64,000 nucleotides of DNA from an uncultured Pseudomonadales bacterium (GCA_937775265.1 CALKBV010000002.1:244538-308537), one strand, 5' to 3'. Counted from the stretch's first letter, positions 29,668 through 40,177 are shown. Notes: a model not told the origin generated them from the letters alone. Numbers and translations are program-made.

Positions 29668-29937
29668 CTACCGACGCAAACCTAACCTCTTAATAGTAGA
29701 TGTATAACGATCGGGGTTTTTGTTGCGTAGATAGTTCAATAATTTTCTTCGTTGACTAACCATACGTAGAAGTCCTACCCGTGAATGATGATCATGGGCA
29801 TGCTCCTTGAAATGCGATTGAAGTTGTTCAATATTCGCAGTTAACAGGGCTACCTGTACTTCAGGTGATCCTGTGTCGTTCTCTGATGTGCCGAAATCTT
29901 TAACGATTTCAGCCTTTCTTTCGACTGATAAAGCCAC
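29668..29937 (-). CDS. rpsO: 30S ribosomal protein S15
   Basis: S15 (89 aa, standard length), a primary binder of the central domain of 16S rRNA. It has the usual [33 protein letters not shown] and ends [11 protein letters not shown]...LGLRR. The start is a GTG (29935-29937) with GGAGAGAAA upstream. S15 represses its own translation in E. coli through the leader; the leader here has several hairpins. Confidence 0.97.
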   Translation of the reverse strand: MALSVERKAEIVKDFGTSENDTGSPEVQVALLTANIEQLQSHFKEHAHDHHSRVGLLRMVSQRRKLLNYLRNKNPDRYTSTIKRLGLRR

Positions 29938-30049
29938 TAGTTTCTCTCCAGTTTAATATGCCCTGGCCCTAACCCAATCACTGGATATTCGGCCGTTAAA
30001 CAATCAGGTATATCCACGCATATTTATAGATGACCTGCTTTTCTTATTT

Positions 30050-30176
30050 CGCCAATATGCTTTCCTGCATATTGGCGAGTAGTCACGGGCCTTGGCCCGC
30101 TCGCGCCAGAACAAATCGCGTCGCAATTTGTTCTGCGGGTTCTACCATCTCTGGCGGAACTCTCTCCATCGAGAGT
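30050..30176 (-). promoter_or_regulatory. Cluster of four hairpins in the truB-rpsO spacer
   Basis: The 286-base gap before rpsO has no gene but four stems: 30050-30060 with 30067-30077 (11 pairs, CGCCAATATGC); 30086-30090 with 30095-30099 (CGGGC around CTTG on the plus strand); 30107-30116 with 30126-30135 (10 pairs, CAGAACAAAT); and 30159-30164 with 30171-30176. A seven-base segment, 30104-30110, can pair alternatively with 30150-30156, disrupting the third stem. This looks like a structured leader or processing region for rpsO. Confidence 0.55.
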
Positions 30177-30223
30177 CTTGGTTATCCAAATCTCTCGGTA
30201 GAAAAATATGTTGTTCGGCTAGC

Positions 30224-31150
30224 CTAATTAGTAACGACTAATCGCCTGGGTGCTATCCGTCCATCATCCGTAACCTCACCAACACCAATGAACTCTTCAT
30301 TGGGATCGTCAGACTCTGAAAAAATACTTACCCATCCTGTGGTCGGTGCATTCGCAATCTGAACTGGCTGTCCCTGCCTAATATAGGAAGCCGTAACTTC
30401 TGTCAGCTCAACCTGAGGCCAATCCTGAACAGCTGAACTCACTGGCTGTAATTTTGCATCCAGCTGAGCTTTGTCTTCGGCCAATGCTTCAAGCTGTTCC
30501 ATAGAGACAGCCTCATCTACCGTGTAAGGTCCAGCTGCCAGTCGACGGAGTTCTACCACGTGAGCGCCACAACCGAGCTCCAGCCCTATATCTTCTGCCA
30601 ACGTTCTGACATATGTACCTTTAGTACAATGCACATCAACCGTTACTTTATCCTGATGGCGTTCCAGTACAGCCAGTTCGTGAATCGTCACCTGGCGCGA
30701 CTTGCGTTCGATCTCTATTCCCTGACGAGCAAGCTTGTAAAGTGGTTGTCCATTTACCTTCAATGCCGAGAACATCGATGGAATCTGACTGATCTCTCCT
30801 CGATACTTTTCAAGAACACTTTCAAGTTTGGAGTCGCTGATCTCAGGAACAGCCCTCGTTTCAAGGACCTTACCGTCTGCATCTCCAGAGTCCGTGATGA
30901 CTCCCAGTTTGAACGTAGCCTGATAGCGTTTATCAGCGTCGAGCAAGAATTGGGAGAACTTGGTGGCTTCACCGAAACAAAGAGGAAGAACGCCAGTCGC
31001 AAGCGGGTCCAGAGACCCCGTATGCCCAGCCTTACAGGCGTCAAATAACCGCTTCACAATCTGCAGCGCGGTATTAGACGTTATCCCCGCAGGTTTGTCC
31101 AGCAACAATATCCCACTGATATTCCTGCCTTTTCTTCCTCGTCTACTCAT
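30224..31150 (-). CDS. truB: tRNA pseudouridine(55) synthase
   Basis: TruB (about 308 aa), making pseudouridine 55 in the T loop of tRNAs. The catalytic aspartate is in GHTGSLDPLATGVLP; KRYQATFKLG and GTYVRTLAEDIG are the other family motifs, and a C-terminal PUA-like domain follows. The start at MSRRGRKGRNISG overlaps the rbfA stop by eight bases; a reading from 31180 adds ten residues without support. Confidence 0.95.
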   Translation of the reverse strand: MSRRGRKGRNISGILLLDKPAGITSNTALQIVKRLFDACKAGHTGSLDPLATGVLPLCFGEATKFSQFLLDADKRYQATFKLGVITDSGDADGKVLETRAVPEISDSKLESVLEKYRGEISQIPSMFSALKVNGQPLYKLARQGIEIERKSRQVTIHELAVLERHQDKVTVDVHCTKGTYVRTLAEDIGLELGCGAHVVELRRLAAGPYTVDEAVSMEQLEALAEDKAQLDAKLQPVSSAVQDWPQVELTEVTASYIRQGQPVQIANAPTTGWVSIFSESDDPNEEFIGVGEVTDDGRIAPRRLVVTN

Positions 31151-31526
31151 CCGTATGGCTCGGATCACGCTGACTTTCATCCTGCGAGAGCGCCTTATTT
31201 ATCGCTTTATTCATGCGAGCGCCACTTTCGATCGTATTATCGTAATGAAAACGTAGCTTGGGAGTCGTACGGGTACTCAGCACTTTCGCTAGCTGTGAGC
31301 GCAGGAAGCCACTTGCTTCGTTGAGTACTTCCTCGACTATCTCGGTGTTTTCAGATGGCAGTACTGTGAAATAGATGTCAGAGAAGGCTAAATCACGGCT
31401 AACCGTCGCCTCATTGATGGTAACCATTCCAATCCGTGGGTCTTTGATCTCACGCTGAACAAGCACCGCTACTTCGCGCTGAATGAGGTCGCCAATCTTA
31501 CGACCTCGGCTGGATTCTTTTGGCAT
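31143..31526 (-). CDS. rbfA: 30S ribosome-binding factor A
   Basis: RbfA (127 aa), a KH-fold maturation factor for the 5' end of 16S rRNA, also needed for cold adaptation. Family features are RVGDLIQREVA-like GRKIGDLIQREVAVLVQREIKDPRIGMVTINEA and a KxTPKLRFHYD-like TTPKLRFHYDNTIESGARM. It lies 12 bases after infB and overlaps truB. Confidence 0.95.
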   Translation of the reverse strand: MPKESSRGRKIGDLIQREVAVLVQREIKDPRIGMVTINEATVSRDLAFSDIYFTVLPSENTEIVEEVLNEASGFLRSQLAKVLSTRTTPKLRFHYDNTIESGARMNKAINKALSQDESQRDPSHTDE

Positions 31527-31538
31527 CGCTATCGACCC

Positions 31539-34133
31539 TTAAAGTTCCCGGGCAACTTCTCGAGTATCGAAAACTTCGATCTGGTCACCTTTTTTCACGT
31601 CATTGTAGTTTTTGACGCCAATACCACACTCAGTTCCACTCGAAACGCTCTGTACTTCGTCTTTAAATCGCCTCAGTGATTCGAGCTCACCTTCGTAAAT
31701 CACCACATTGTCCCGTAAAACACGAATCTGCTTGGACCTGGAAATAGTTCCTTCGATGACCATGGAGCCAGCAATCTGGCCCATTTTCTTGGACTCGAAC
31801 ACGTCCCGAACCTCTGCTATTCCAACAATATCTTCTCTTACTTCCGGTGAAAGCATACCTGACAACGCATCTCTAACATCGTCTACAAGGTCATAAATAA
31901 CCTTGTAGTAGCGAAGATCCAGGCCTTCTGTCTCGACCACTCGCTTCGCAGCGTTATCGGCCCGAACATTAAAACCAAACACGACGGCCCCTGCTGTTAC
32001 AGCGTAGGACACATCTGATTCCGTTATTCCACCAACACCGGACATCACGACGTTAACCTGTACTTCTTCGTTACCGACGGCATTCAGGGCAGTCACAATC
32101 GCCTCGAGTGAACCTCTGACATCCGCCTTCACAATAACATTGAGCCGTTTAACTTCATCAGCGCCAAAGTTTTCCAACAGACTATCGAGAGACGCACCGG
32201 CACCGGTATTCAGTCGCGCATTAGTGGCACGCTGTGCCCTGAACTCTGCAACTTCTCGAGCGCGCTTCTCATCTTTGGCGACAATAAAAGAATCGCCAGC
32301 ATTAGGGGTGCCATTAAGTCCAAGCGCGGCAACCGGAGTTGCTGGACCCGCTAACTTAACTTGCTTACCCGATTCATCATTCAGCGCACGAGCCCGCCCA
32401 AAATACTGCCCGGCAACTATAAGATCACCCTGCTTCAGCGTACCGTTTTGCACCAATAAGGTCGCAACCGGACCCTTGCCCTTGTTCAGCTCCGACTCAA
32501 TAACAACACCTTGGGCCGGTCCGTCTATCACGGCTTTGAGCTCCAGCAGTTCTGCCTGCAGCAGCACGGCTTCAAGGAGCTCTTCAATTCCTGCGCCCGT
32601 AATCGCACTACAGGGAATAAACTGAGTGTCTCCACCCCAGTCTTCCGGCACGACCTCACGCGCTACCAGTTCGTTTTTGACGCGATCCAGATCCGCGCCT
32701 TCTTTGTCAATCTTGTTAATCGCGACCACCATTGGGGCACCGGCGCTTTTTGCATGTTTGATGGCTTCTTCTGTCTGCGGCATCACACCATCGTCTGCAG
32801 CAACAACCAGAATGACGATATCTGTAGAATTAGCGCCCCTTTCGCGCATCGCAGTGAAAGCTGCGTGCCCCGGGGTGTCGATGAAACAGATCTCTCCGTG
32901 GTTGGTCTCCACGCGATATGCCCCAATGTGCTGTGTAATACCACCAGCTTCGCCACTCGCGACACGTGAACTTCGGATATAGTCCAGCAGAGAAGTTTTA
33001 CCGTGGTCAACATGTCCCATCACAGTAACAACCGGAGCCCGGTGCTGTTCTTCAGCCTCGTAAAGCAGCTCATCTTCAAGTGTCTTCTCTACTGCATCGA
33101 CATCAAGCAGCTTGACTGAAAGACCAAACTCTTCAGCTACGAGCGTCGCTGTTTCCTGGTCGATTGACTCATTGATTGTCTTCATAATGCCGAGGCCAAA
33201 CAATGTCTTGATAACAGCCGACGCCTTTACGGACATTTTTTGGGAAAGCTGTTGGATCGTTACACTTTCAGCCAATTCAACCTCACGTTTGATTTCTTCT
33301 GTTGGCGCATTGAACTTATGCCGTTTCGCGGGTTTTCCACCGGATGTCCGTCGGGTTCGAGGTGAACTCAGGCCTAGCGGCGTGGCTTCTTCTACCTTTC
33401 CTTCAGCAACTAAAACATCTTCTTCCAGATCCTTCACTGCCGCCAGATCAACTTCGAGCAAATCATCACCCGCCAACTCTTCCACACGACGCTTACGGCT
33501 ACCCTGCTTAGATTTCTTGGCTTGTACTTCTTCTTCGTCGAGGTCGTGACGATCTCTCTTGTCTTTCCGATTGGAAATACTGGTTTCTTCAATCACTTCT
33601 TCAATAGTTGGCTCTTTCTTTTTTTCAGAAGAAGCCGCAGCTTCTTCTGAAAGACGTTTCTTCTCTTCTTCCTCTTCCGCCTTCTGCTCTCGCTCTTCCT
33701 GTTCAGCTAGCAGTTCAACAGCAACCTCCTGCCTTTTACGTTCTGCTTCAGCATCAATATCCTTGCCTGCGACTTCCGGCGCTTCTGCAAGCTTCGCTTC
33801 TTCAGCCTCTGATGCTTCTTCAACTTCGGGTGTTCCACGACGAACGTAAGTTCTTTTCTTTCGGACTTCTACATTGACGGTACGACCACGTCCCGCAGAC
33901 CCCCCTGTTTTCAAAGTAGAAAGCGTCCTGCGTTTCAATGTTATTTTTCTGGGTGCTCCCTCGTCTTCACCGTGGCTCTTCTTCAGGAACGCGAGCAGTA
34001 TCTCTTTCTCGTCTTCCAATATGACATCATCAGACACACGCTTGGGCAAGCCTGCTTCCTCCATCTGAAGCAACAGACGTTCCACCGGCGTGCCGACTGT
34101 CTCCGCAAGTTGTCCTACTGATTCTTCTGCCAT
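31539..34133 (-). CDS. infB: Translation initiation factor IF-2
   Basis: IF-2 (864 aa), the GTPase that brings fMet-tRNA to the 30S subunit. It starts with an IF2N domain (VGQLAETVGTPVERLLLQMEEAGL), then a long charged linker (about residues 80-280) rich in Glu, Lys and Ala, a second IF2N (VTIQQLSQKMSVKASAVIKTLFGLG), and the G domain with [19 protein letters not shown] and NKID. Domains II-IV follow to EVFDTREVAREL. It is 14 bases after nusA. Confidence 0.98.
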   Translation of the reverse strand: MAEESVGQLAETVGTPVERLLLQMEEAGLPKRVSDDVILEDEKEILLAFLKKSHGEDEGAPRKITLKRRTLSTLKTGGSAGRGRTVNVEVRKKRTYVRRGTPEVEEASEAEEAKLAEAPEVAGKDIDAEAERKRQEVAVELLAEQEEREQKAEEEEEKKRLSEEAAASSEKKKEPTIEEVIEETSISNRKDKRDRHDLDEEEVQAKKSKQGSRKRRVEELAGDDLLEVDLAAVKDLEEDVLVAEGKVEEATPLGLSSPRTRRTSGGKPAKRHKFNAPTEEIKREVELAESVTIQQLSQKMSVKASAVIKTLFGLGIMKTINESIDQETATLVAEEFGLSVKLLDVDAVEKTLEDELLYEAEEQHRAPVVTVMGHVDHGKTSLLDYIRSSRVASGEAGGITQHIGAYRVETNHGEICFIDTPGHAAFTAMRERGANSTDIVILVVAADDGVMPQTEEAIKHAKSAGAPMVVAINKIDKEGADLDRVKNELVAREVVPEDWGGDTQFIPCSAITGAGIEELLEAVLLQAELLELKAVIDGPAQGVVIESELNKGKGPVATLLVQNGTLKQGDLIVAGQYFGRARALNDESGKQVKLAGPATPVAALGLNGTPNAGDSFIVAKDEKRAREVAEFRAQRATNARLNTGAGASLDSLLENFGADEVKRLNVIVKADVRGSLEAIVTALNAVGNEEVQVNVVMSGVGGITESDVSYAVTAGAVVFGFNVRADNAAKRVVETEGLDLRYYKVIYDLVDDVRDALSGMLSPEVREDIVGIAEVRDVFESKKMGQIAGSMVIEGTISRSKQIRVLRDNVVIYEGELESLRRFKDEVQSVSSGTECGIGVKNYNDVKKGDQIEVFDTREVAREL

Positions 34134-34147
34134 AAAAATACCTCTAA

Positions 34148-35677
34148 TTACGCCTCAGTTTCGGCTTCTGACGTTGTGCCCTCAGACTCTTCGTCTTCAA
34201 ACCAGGGCGCTCGTGCGGTCATTATCAACTCACCGGCACGTTCCTCAGTCATTTCTTCAATATCTATTAAATCGTCAATCGCCTGCTCTGCCAGATCTTC
34301 CATCGTGATGATGTCCATTCCTGCCAGCAAATAGGCCAGGCGTCTATCCATACCTTCCATGTTAAGCAGGTCTTCCGCAGGCTCTGTGCTACCAAGCTCT
34401 TCTTCAGTCGCAAGTTCTTGCGTGGTTATCGCGTTCTTGGCTCGTGACCGAAGCTCCTCAACGATGTCCTCGTCAAACCCATTGATAGCAATCATTTCTT
34501 CAATGGGCACATAGGCTACTTCTTCAAGACTTGTGAATCCCTCTTCAACAAGAACGACGGCAACGTCTTCATCGACATCCAACTGTTGCATGAAGTTCTC
34601 CATAACCGAACCGGCTTCAGCTTCGTGCTTCTCCGCAGCCTCTTCCTCGGTCATGATATTCAGTTCCCAGCCAGTCAACTCACTCGCGAGCTTAACATTC
34701 TGGCCGCCTCGGCCAATCGCCTGGGCAAGGTTCTCTTCCGATACAGCGATATCCATACTTCGGGTTTCTTCATCGACTACGATAGAGACAACTTCAGCAG
34801 GTGACATTGCATTAATAGCAAGCTGGGCGACGTTGTCGTCCCAAGGAACAATGTCGATTCTTTCATTGCCGAGTTCATTGGACACCGCCTGAACCCGCGA
34901 ACCTCGCATGCCAACACAGGCTCCAACCGGATCAATTCTTCCGTCGTTCGTCTTTACCGCGATCTTGGCCCGCGAGCCCGGATCACGGGCGCAGCCAAGA
35001 ATTTCAATGATGCCGTCAGAAATCTCTGGAACCTCTATTTTGAACAGCTCAATCAGTACCAAAGGTGAGGTTCGCGTCAACGCCAACTGCGGGCCTCTTG
35101 CCTCGGGCCGGACTTCTTCGAGCAAGCCCCGGAGCCGATCGCCAACTCGGAAAGTTTCACGAGGAATCCATTCTTCCCGCGGTAGTATCGCCTCCGCATT
35201 GCTACCCAGATCCACAATGACCGCTTCGCGGGTCACCTTCTTAACCTGGCCGCTCACCAGTTCACCGACTTTGCTTCTATAGGCTTCAACAACCTGCGCG
35301 CGCTCTGCTTCCCGAACTTTCTGAACAATGACCTGCTTTGCAGTTTGTGCTGCGATACGACCGAACTCTACAGACTCAACCGGAATCTCGTAACGACCCT
35401 CAACCTCTAGAGAGGCATCTTTTTCTTTTGCTTCAGTTAAAGTCAGTTGTGCTCCGGGAAACTCAATTTCCGCATCATCCTCGACAACATTCCAGAATCG
35501 GAAGGTTTCATACTCTCCTGACTCCTTATCAATAGACACACGAAGCTCGACGTCATCGTCGTAACCCTTCTTTGTTGCAGTCGCAAGCGCTAACTCCAAC
35601 GCCTCAATGATGACGTCTTCCGACACACCCTTTTCGTTGGATACTGCTTCAACAACCAACAATATTTCTTTGCCCAT
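34148..35677 (-). CDS. nusA: Transcription termination/antitermination factor NusA
   Basis: NusA (509 aa) binds RNA polymerase and nascent RNA to control pausing, termination and rRNA antitermination. The domains are: N-terminal polymerase-binding (1-125), S1 ([18 protein letters not shown]...), KH1/KH2 ([22 protein letters not shown] and [18 protein letters not shown]), and two acidic helix-hairpin-helix repeats at the C terminus, as in gammaproteobacteria. It lies between rimP and infB. Confidence 0.98.
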   Translation of the reverse strand: MGKEILLVVEAVSNEKGVSEDVIIEALELALATATKKGYDDDVELRVSIDKESGEYETFRFWNVVEDDAEIEFPGAQLTLTEAKEKDASLEVEGRYEIPVESVEFGRIAAQTAKQVIVQKVREAERAQVVEAYRSKVGELVSGQVKKVTREAVIVDLGSNAEAILPREEWIPRETFRVGDRLRGLLEEVRPEARGPQLALTRTSPLVLIELFKIEVPEISDGIIEILGCARDPGSRAKIAVKTNDGRIDPVGACVGMRGSRVQAVSNELGNERIDIVPWDDNVAQLAINAMSPAEVVSIVVDEETRSMDIAVSEENLAQAIGRGGQNVKLASELTGWELNIMTEEEAAEKHEAEAGSVMENFMQQLDVDEDVAVVLVEEGFTSLEEVAYVPIEEMIAINGFDEDIVEELRSRAKNAITTQELATEEELGSTEPAEDLLNMEGMDRRLAYLLAGMDIITMEDLAEQAIDDLIDIEEMTEERAGELIMTARAPWFEDEESEGTTSEAETEA

Positions 35678-35697
35678 CGCTTCTACCTCACCTTGCC

Positions 35698-36144
35698 CTA
35701 TACAGAGGGGACGACATTTGCTCTCTCAATTTCTTCGAACGGAAACAAAATCTCTTCGTCCTGGTAACCCAGAATAATTTCGTCTCCCTCGACACCTCTC
35801 AACTGGCCCGAGTACTTGCGCTGGCCTTCATAAGGCCGCTTAAGTCGGATCCGGACCTCCGAACCTGTAAACGCTGCGTAGTGATCGAGTTTGAACAATC
35901 TTCTGTTCAAGCCTGGCGACGAGACCTCAAGAGTATACTCACCGTTCACCGGGTCCTCGACGTCAAGCAAACTACTCACCTGACGACTCACCTTCGCGCA
36001 ATCTTCAATGTCGACTCCCTTTCTGGAATCGATGTATATCTTTACCGTTGAATACCGCCCCATAGAGAGTTGCTCAATTCCCCATAGTTCGCATCCCATT
36101 GCCTCCACAACCGGCTGGATTAGCTCGCTCAGCTGATCACTCAT
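35698..36144 (-). CDS. rimP: Ribosome maturation factor RimP
   Basis: RimP (148 aa), required for 30S maturation. It shows the family's [17 protein letters not shown] and the motif [18 protein letters not shown]. The start [10 protein letters not shown] has GAGGGGGG just upstream; a longer frame to 36186 would run into the second leader hairpin and is rejected. It is the first protein gene of the rimP-nusA-infB-rbfA-truB operon and is preceded by two terminator-like hairpins and tRNA-fMet. Confidence 0.95.
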   Translation of the reverse strand: MSDQLSELIQPVVEAMGCELWGIEQLSMGRYSTVKIYIDSRKGVDIEDCAKVSRQVSSLLDVEDPVNGEYTLEVSSPGLNRRLFKLDHYAAFTGSEVRIRLKRPYEGQRKYSGQLRGVEGDEIILGYQDEEILFPFEEIERANVVPSV

Positions 36145-36184
36145 ACCCCCCTCGCCTAATTCCCGATATTCGGATTGCGAAAAC

Positions 36185-36208
36185 AAAAAATGGGCATAAA
36201 GCCCATTT
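36185..36208 (-). terminator. Second leader terminator/attenuator before rimP
   Basis: On the minus strand AAATGGGC-TTTAT-GCCCATTT followed by six T's (36185-36190 complement), about 40 bases before rimP. Either an attenuator or an incomplete terminator, since the operon must be transcribed through or from here. Confidence 0.65.
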
Positions 36209-36265
36209 CATAAACGATGGGCCTGTCGCCCCACCTGTACTCCGACGTCTGAAACCGAAGTTAAT

Positions 36266-36287
36266 AAAAAGCCCCAATAAGGGGCTT
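36266..36287 (-). terminator. Terminator just after tRNA-fMet
   Basis: On the minus strand AAGCCCC-TTATT-GGGGCTT followed by T's; it begins nine bases after the tRNA. With the next hairpin it forms a tandem pair, resembling the leader of the metY-rimP-nusA-infB operon of E. coli. Confidence 0.72.
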
Positions 36288-36295
36288 GCATAAAG

Positions 36296-36372
<77 letters not shown>

Positions 36373-36387
36373 ACAACAAGGGGCGGG

Positions 36388-36416
36388 ATTATAGGGGTGT
36401 CGCTTAACAGCGTCAA
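36388..36416 (-). promoter_or_regulatory. Strong promoter of tRNA-fMet and the rimP operon
   Basis: On the minus strand TTGACG (36411-36416), a 17-base spacer and a perfect TATAAT (36388-36393), followed by a GC-rich discriminator CCCGCCCC typical of stable RNA promoters. The remaining 230 bases up to tRNA-Leu show no other clear signal. Confidence 0.85.
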
Positions 36417-36651
36417 CCACACATACCCCCGAAATCGTCTTTAAATGCGAATGTAATTTGTTGATTTTCCTGAAAAAAGGCTTGAGGCGCAGTTCAAGGG
36501 CCCGAATGGTTAAATTCTGGCATTGATTTGGGGATAAAGTCAGTAGAAATACTCGGATATAGACTCGCGAAAAATCCGCAAGATCGACAGTCGAACGCGA
36601 GCCCTGGGGCCCTGTAAACTGTAAAACCCACTTGTAGCGTGTTTTTATAGT

Positions 36652-36738
36652 TGGTGCCGAAGAGAGGACTTGAACCTCCACGGGGTTTCCCCCACTACCC
36701 CCTCAAGGTAGCGTGTCTACCAATTTCACCACTTCGGC
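36652..36738 (-). tRNA. leuU: tRNA-Leu (GAG anticodon)
   Basis: An 87-base tRNA with a long variable arm (GTGGGGGAAACCCCGT) and encoded CCA. The acceptor is GCCGAAG/CTTCGGC, and the anticodon loop TTGAGGG has anticodon GAG. It lies 49 bases after secG, as in other gammaproteobacteria, probably on the same transcript. Confidence 0.97.
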
Positions 36739-36787
36739 AATATTTTGACCTCAAACTCCAACGAATCTCACTCACGGAGTCTGGTTC

Positions 36788-37159
36788 TTAACCTTCCGGT
36801 ATCTCTGAGTCTTGCTCAAGAGACTCAAAGGCTGGAAGTTCGCCCTCCTCGTCTTCCTGAGCCCTTAAAGCAGGCGCCTCAACGACAACGGGTATACCTA
36901 CTCCGCTTGCCGCTTGAGATTTTTCCTTTGCATAGAAGGCCAGCCCAAAACTCGTGAGAAAGAACGCGATGGCTATGCCTGTCGTCATCCGTTGTAGAAA
37001 ATTACCTGCACCACCAGACCCGAACACGGTCGAGCTTGCACCGCCTCCAAATCCAGCGCCGGCATCCGCACCCTTTCCATGTTGAATCAGCACCAGGCCG
37101 ATAACCGCTAACGCTGCCAACACGTGGAATACAAGCACTAAGGTTTCAATCGTTTCCAT
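36788..37159 (-). CDS. secG: Preprotein translocase subunit SecG
   Basis: SecG (123 aa), the accessory SecYEG subunit. Two membrane helices (about 5-23 and 55-75) flank the conserved cytosolic loop LIQHGKGADAGAGFGGGAS-STVFGSGGAGNFL. The C-terminal tail is acidic and disordered. It is six bases after tpiA, the common tpiA-secG-tRNA-Leu order. Confidence 0.95.
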   Translation of the reverse strand: METIETLVLVFHVLAALAVIGLVLIQHGKGADAGAGFGGGASSTVFGSGGAGNFLQRMTTGIAIAFFLTSFGLAFYAKEKSQAASGVGIPVVVEAPALRAQEDEEGELPAFESLEQDSEIPEG

Positions 37160-37165
37160 AACTCA

Positions 37166-37939
37166 CTATGACTCTTCCGCTGCTTTGCAAATCTCAGCAA
37201 AGCTATTCGCTTTTAAAGATGCCCCGCCAACAAGCGCGCCATCCACATTTTTCATTCCAAACAGTGCCACTGCGTTATCTGCGGTCACACTGCCACCGTA
37301 CAGTATTCTCGTTCTGTTGGAGAGGTCTTCATCCAACTCCGCCAAGCACTGACGCAGCCCGGCGTGCACCTCCTCCGCTTGCTCAGGAGTCGCACTTTCC
37401 CCTGTGCCTATAGCCCATACTGGTTCATAGGCAATCATGGCGCCGTCAAACCCTGCCAGCCCAACGCGTGAAGTCACCGCCCTTAACTGACGGGTCACTA
37501 CCTCTATCGTTCGGTCCCGCCGACGCTCTTCCAGCGTCTCACCTACACAAACTATCGGAACCAGCCCCTGAGACCCACATTGTTCAAACTTGTCGGTAAC
37601 CAACTCATCGGATTCCGCAAACAATGTCCTGCGCTCTGAATGCCCAACAAGAACAAACCCACACCCTGCGTCTTTCACCATCGCCGCAGAGACGCCTCCT
37701 GTAACAGCGCCTTGGGTTCGCTGATCTACATCCTGAGAACCTACCCCAACAATGGACCCTCGCAGCTTTTGAGCTACTTGACCCAAATAAACATAGGGCG
37801 GGAAAACCAGAACACTACATCGCCTGAGCGCTAACGCTGAGAGTTCACTGAGCACTCCATCCAACAGCAAATCCAGACTGCCGGCGTCACCATTCATTTT
37901 CCAGTTACCCGCGACCAGCGGATCTCGCTCGCTCATCAA
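37166..37939 (-). CDS. tpiA: Triosephosphate isomerase
   Basis: TIM (257 aa), interconverting DHAP and glyceraldehyde 3-phosphate. Catalytic residues are seen as Lys in AGNWKMNG, His in VGHSERR and Glu in AYEPVWAIGTG; the phosphate loop is YGGSVTADN. It starts MMSERDPLV; either Met could be used. It is 63 bases after glmM. Confidence 0.97.
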   Translation of the reverse strand: MMSERDPLVAGNWKMNGDAGSLDLLLDGVLSELSALALRRCSVLVFPPYVYLGQVAQKLRGSIVGVGSQDVDQRTQGAVTGGVSAAMVKDAGCGFVLVGHSERRTLFAESDELVTDKFEQCGSQGLVPIVCVGETLEERRRDRTIEVVTRQLRAVTSRVGLAGFDGAMIAYEPVWAIGTGESATPEQAEEVHAGLRQCLAELDEDLSNRTRILYGGSVTADNAVALFGMKNVDGALVGGASLKANSFAEICKAAEES

Positions 37940-38002
37940 TAGGTCCCGGGAAAAAGGCGGCAGATGTTAACGGCTTTGTCCGTAAGATTCAAACCAGATC
38001 AC

Positions 38003-39340
38003 CTATCCAAGTTCCCCTGAGACAACTCTGGCCAGTTCCTCCGTGAGGTTGGCCACTATAGTCGCATCTTCACCTTCAACCATCACCCTGACCACTGGTT
38101 CGGTTCCTGAGGGTCGCAGTAGCACACGCCCTCGGCCTCCTAATTTTTTTTCAGTCTGAGCTACTGCTTCTGTGACGGCCACGTGGCCGCCGAGGTCGAT
38201 TTTTTTCTGGCAAGCAACATTTACCATATGCTGCGGGTATTTTTTCATCCCGGCCTTTAGTTCACGGAGTGAACTGTTGAATTCGAGCATCGCAGCAAGT
38301 ACCTGCAGGGCCGATATAATTCCATCACCCGTTGTAGTCACATTCAGGCACAGAAGGTGTCCGGAGCTTTCTCCTCCAAGCACCCAGTTTCGGCTATCTA
38401 GTTCCGCCAGCACATAACGATCACCAACGGCAGCGCGAACAAACGGAATGTCTCTTTCACTCAGGGCTTCTTCAAGCCCGAAGTTGCTCATCTGGGTGCC
38501 AACGACTCCGCCCCTGAGTCTCTTTGATCGATGCTCCGCGTTCGCAATAATAAAAAGCAATTCATCGCCATCAACAACTTCGCCCTCGCTGTCGACCATG
38601 ATCAGCCTGTCTCCATCCCCGTCGAGGGCGATCCCAAGATCAGCACCCTCTGCCAGCACCAGCTTCTGCAGCAACTCGGGTTTAGTAGAGCCTCCTTCGG
38701 CATTGATGTTGAACCCATCCGGTTCGGTGCCCCGCTCAATGACTGATGCGCCCAGTTCCCGCAACACATTGGGTGCTATGTGATAGGTCGCACCGTGAGC
38801 GCAATCAAGGGCAATCTTCATACCCCGGAGGTTTCCTTGAGAAGGAAAGCAGCTCTTACAAAACTCTATGTACCGGCCGGCCGCATCGTTGATACGGGAT
38901 ACCTTGCCGATTTGATCTGAAGCAACCATCTGCATGTCTGATTCAAGTTCGCTCTCTATCGCCAACTCAACATCATCGCCCAGCTTCGCACCCGTGCCTG
39001 AGAAAAACTTAATGCCATTGTCATGATAAGCGTTATGCGAAGCGCTGATCACGATCCCCGCACTGGCATTGAAGGTCCTTGTGAGATACGCGATAGCTGG
39101 CGTCGGCATTGGCCCTAGCAGCGCTACGTCGACACCCGCTGACGCAAGCCCCGCCTCAAGAGCAGACTCAAACATGTAACCTGAAACCCGAGTGTCTTTA
39201 CCGATAAGAATAAGACCTCGACCTTCCTTGGAGAAGACTTTTCCAGCAGCCCAGCCAAGTTTAAGCATGAACTCAGCTGTAATCGGCGCATCTCCGACGC
39301 GGCCGCGTATTCCATCGGTTCCGAAGAATTTTTTTATCAT
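38003..39340 (-). CDS. glmM: Phosphoglucosamine mutase
   Basis: GlmM (445 aa), making glucosamine-1-phosphate for peptidoglycan and LPS precursors. The phosphoserine loop is [16 protein letters not shown], the metal loop DGDGDRL, the sugar-binding loop GGESSGH, and the phosphate-binding segment [12 protein letters not shown]. It follows folP by six bases, as in most proteobacteria. Confidence 0.97.
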   Translation of the reverse strand: MIKKFFGTDGIRGRVGDAPITAEFMLKLGWAAGKVFSKEGRGLILIGKDTRVSGYMFESALEAGLASAGVDVALLGPMPTPAIAYLTRTFNASAGIVISASHNAYHDNGIKFFSGTGAKLGDDVELAIESELESDMQMVASDQIGKVSRINDAAGRYIEFCKSCFPSQGNLRGMKIALDCAHGATYHIAPNVLRELGASVIERGTEPDGFNINAEGGSTKPELLQKLVLAEGADLGIALDGDGDRLIMVDSEGEVVDGDELLFIIANAEHRSKRLRGGVVGTQMSNFGLEEALSERDIPFVRAAVGDRYVLAELDSRNWVLGGESSGHLLCLNVTTTGDGIISALQVLAAMLEFNSSLRELKAGMKKYPQHMVNVACQKKIDLGGHVAVTEAVAQTEKKLGGRGRVLLRPSGTEPVVRVMVEGEDATIVANLTEELARVVSGELG

Positions 39341-39346
39341 GTGTAA

Positions 39347-40177
39347 TCAGGTAGTAAAGTTAACAACGTGTTCTCCGGCAAAAGATTGCCATACTTTGAT
39401 CGCAGAAATAGTTTGTGTAACGTCGTGCACTCGAAGAATTCGCGCGCCTTTGCTTAGTGCGAAAAGTGCGCCGCTTACGCTACCGATCAGCGGATCATCT
39501 GCGATCCTGCCAATAGTACTCTTTCTGGAGAGGCCCACCAACATCGGCAATCCGAGTTCCAAAAATCTCGGGAGCTGGTTAATCAGCCTGAGGTTATCTT
39601 GCGGGGATTTTCCAAAACCGAACCCGATATCCAGGACCAGTCGACTTTGCGGGATACCGGCAGTCTCACAGGCACTCACCCGATCGACCAGAAAGCCAAA
39701 CACCTCACTGACGACATCTCCGTAATCAGGGTTCTGCTGCATTGTTCGCGGCTCCCCCAGCATGTGCATAAGGCAAACTGGTATCCCGGATTGACTAGCG
39801 GCATCCATAGCGCCTTCATGTCGAAGTGCACAAACGTCATTGATAAGGTCAATATCTTCCGATTTTACGGCATGAATCACTTGCGCCTTACTGGTGTCTA
39901 CCGAAATAGCAACGTCCGACTCTCGTCTTATCGCCTGGATGACCGGAAGAATTCTGTCAATTTCCTCGGAGGCGGAAACTGGATCAGCGCCGGGTCGCGT
40001 GGACTCACCTCCAACGTCGATGATATCTGCTCCGCCTGCGACCATTTTTCGGGCGTGAGTGAGTGCGCTGTCTATTGTTAGAAATCGGCCACCATCTGAA
40101 AACGAATCCGGAGTGACATTCAGGATTCCCATGACCAGCGGTCGATCACGGGAAAGCAACTCCCGCAGGCGAGACAT
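39347..40177 (-). CDS. folP: Dihydropteroate synthase
   Basis: DHPS (276 aa), joining pABA to the pterin in folate synthesis; the sulfonamide target. Motifs are GILNVTPDSFSDGG near the start, DVGGESTRPGA and DIGFGFGKSPQDN. It is 11 bases after ftsH. Nothing unusual in the pABA loops is evident by eye. Confidence 0.97.
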   Translation of the reverse strand: MSRLRELLSRDRPLVMGILNVTPDSFSDGGRFLTIDSALTHARKMVAGGADIIDVGGESTRPGADPVSASEEIDRILPVIQAIRRESDVAISVDTSKAQVIHAVKSEDIDLINDVCALRHEGAMDAASQSGIPVCLMHMLGEPRTMQQNPDYGDVVSEVFGFLVDRVSACETAGIPQSRLVLDIGFGFGKSPQDNLRLINQLPRFLELGLPMLVGLSRKSTIGRIADDPLIGSVSGALFALSKGARILRVHDVTQTISAIKVWQSFAGEHVVNFTT

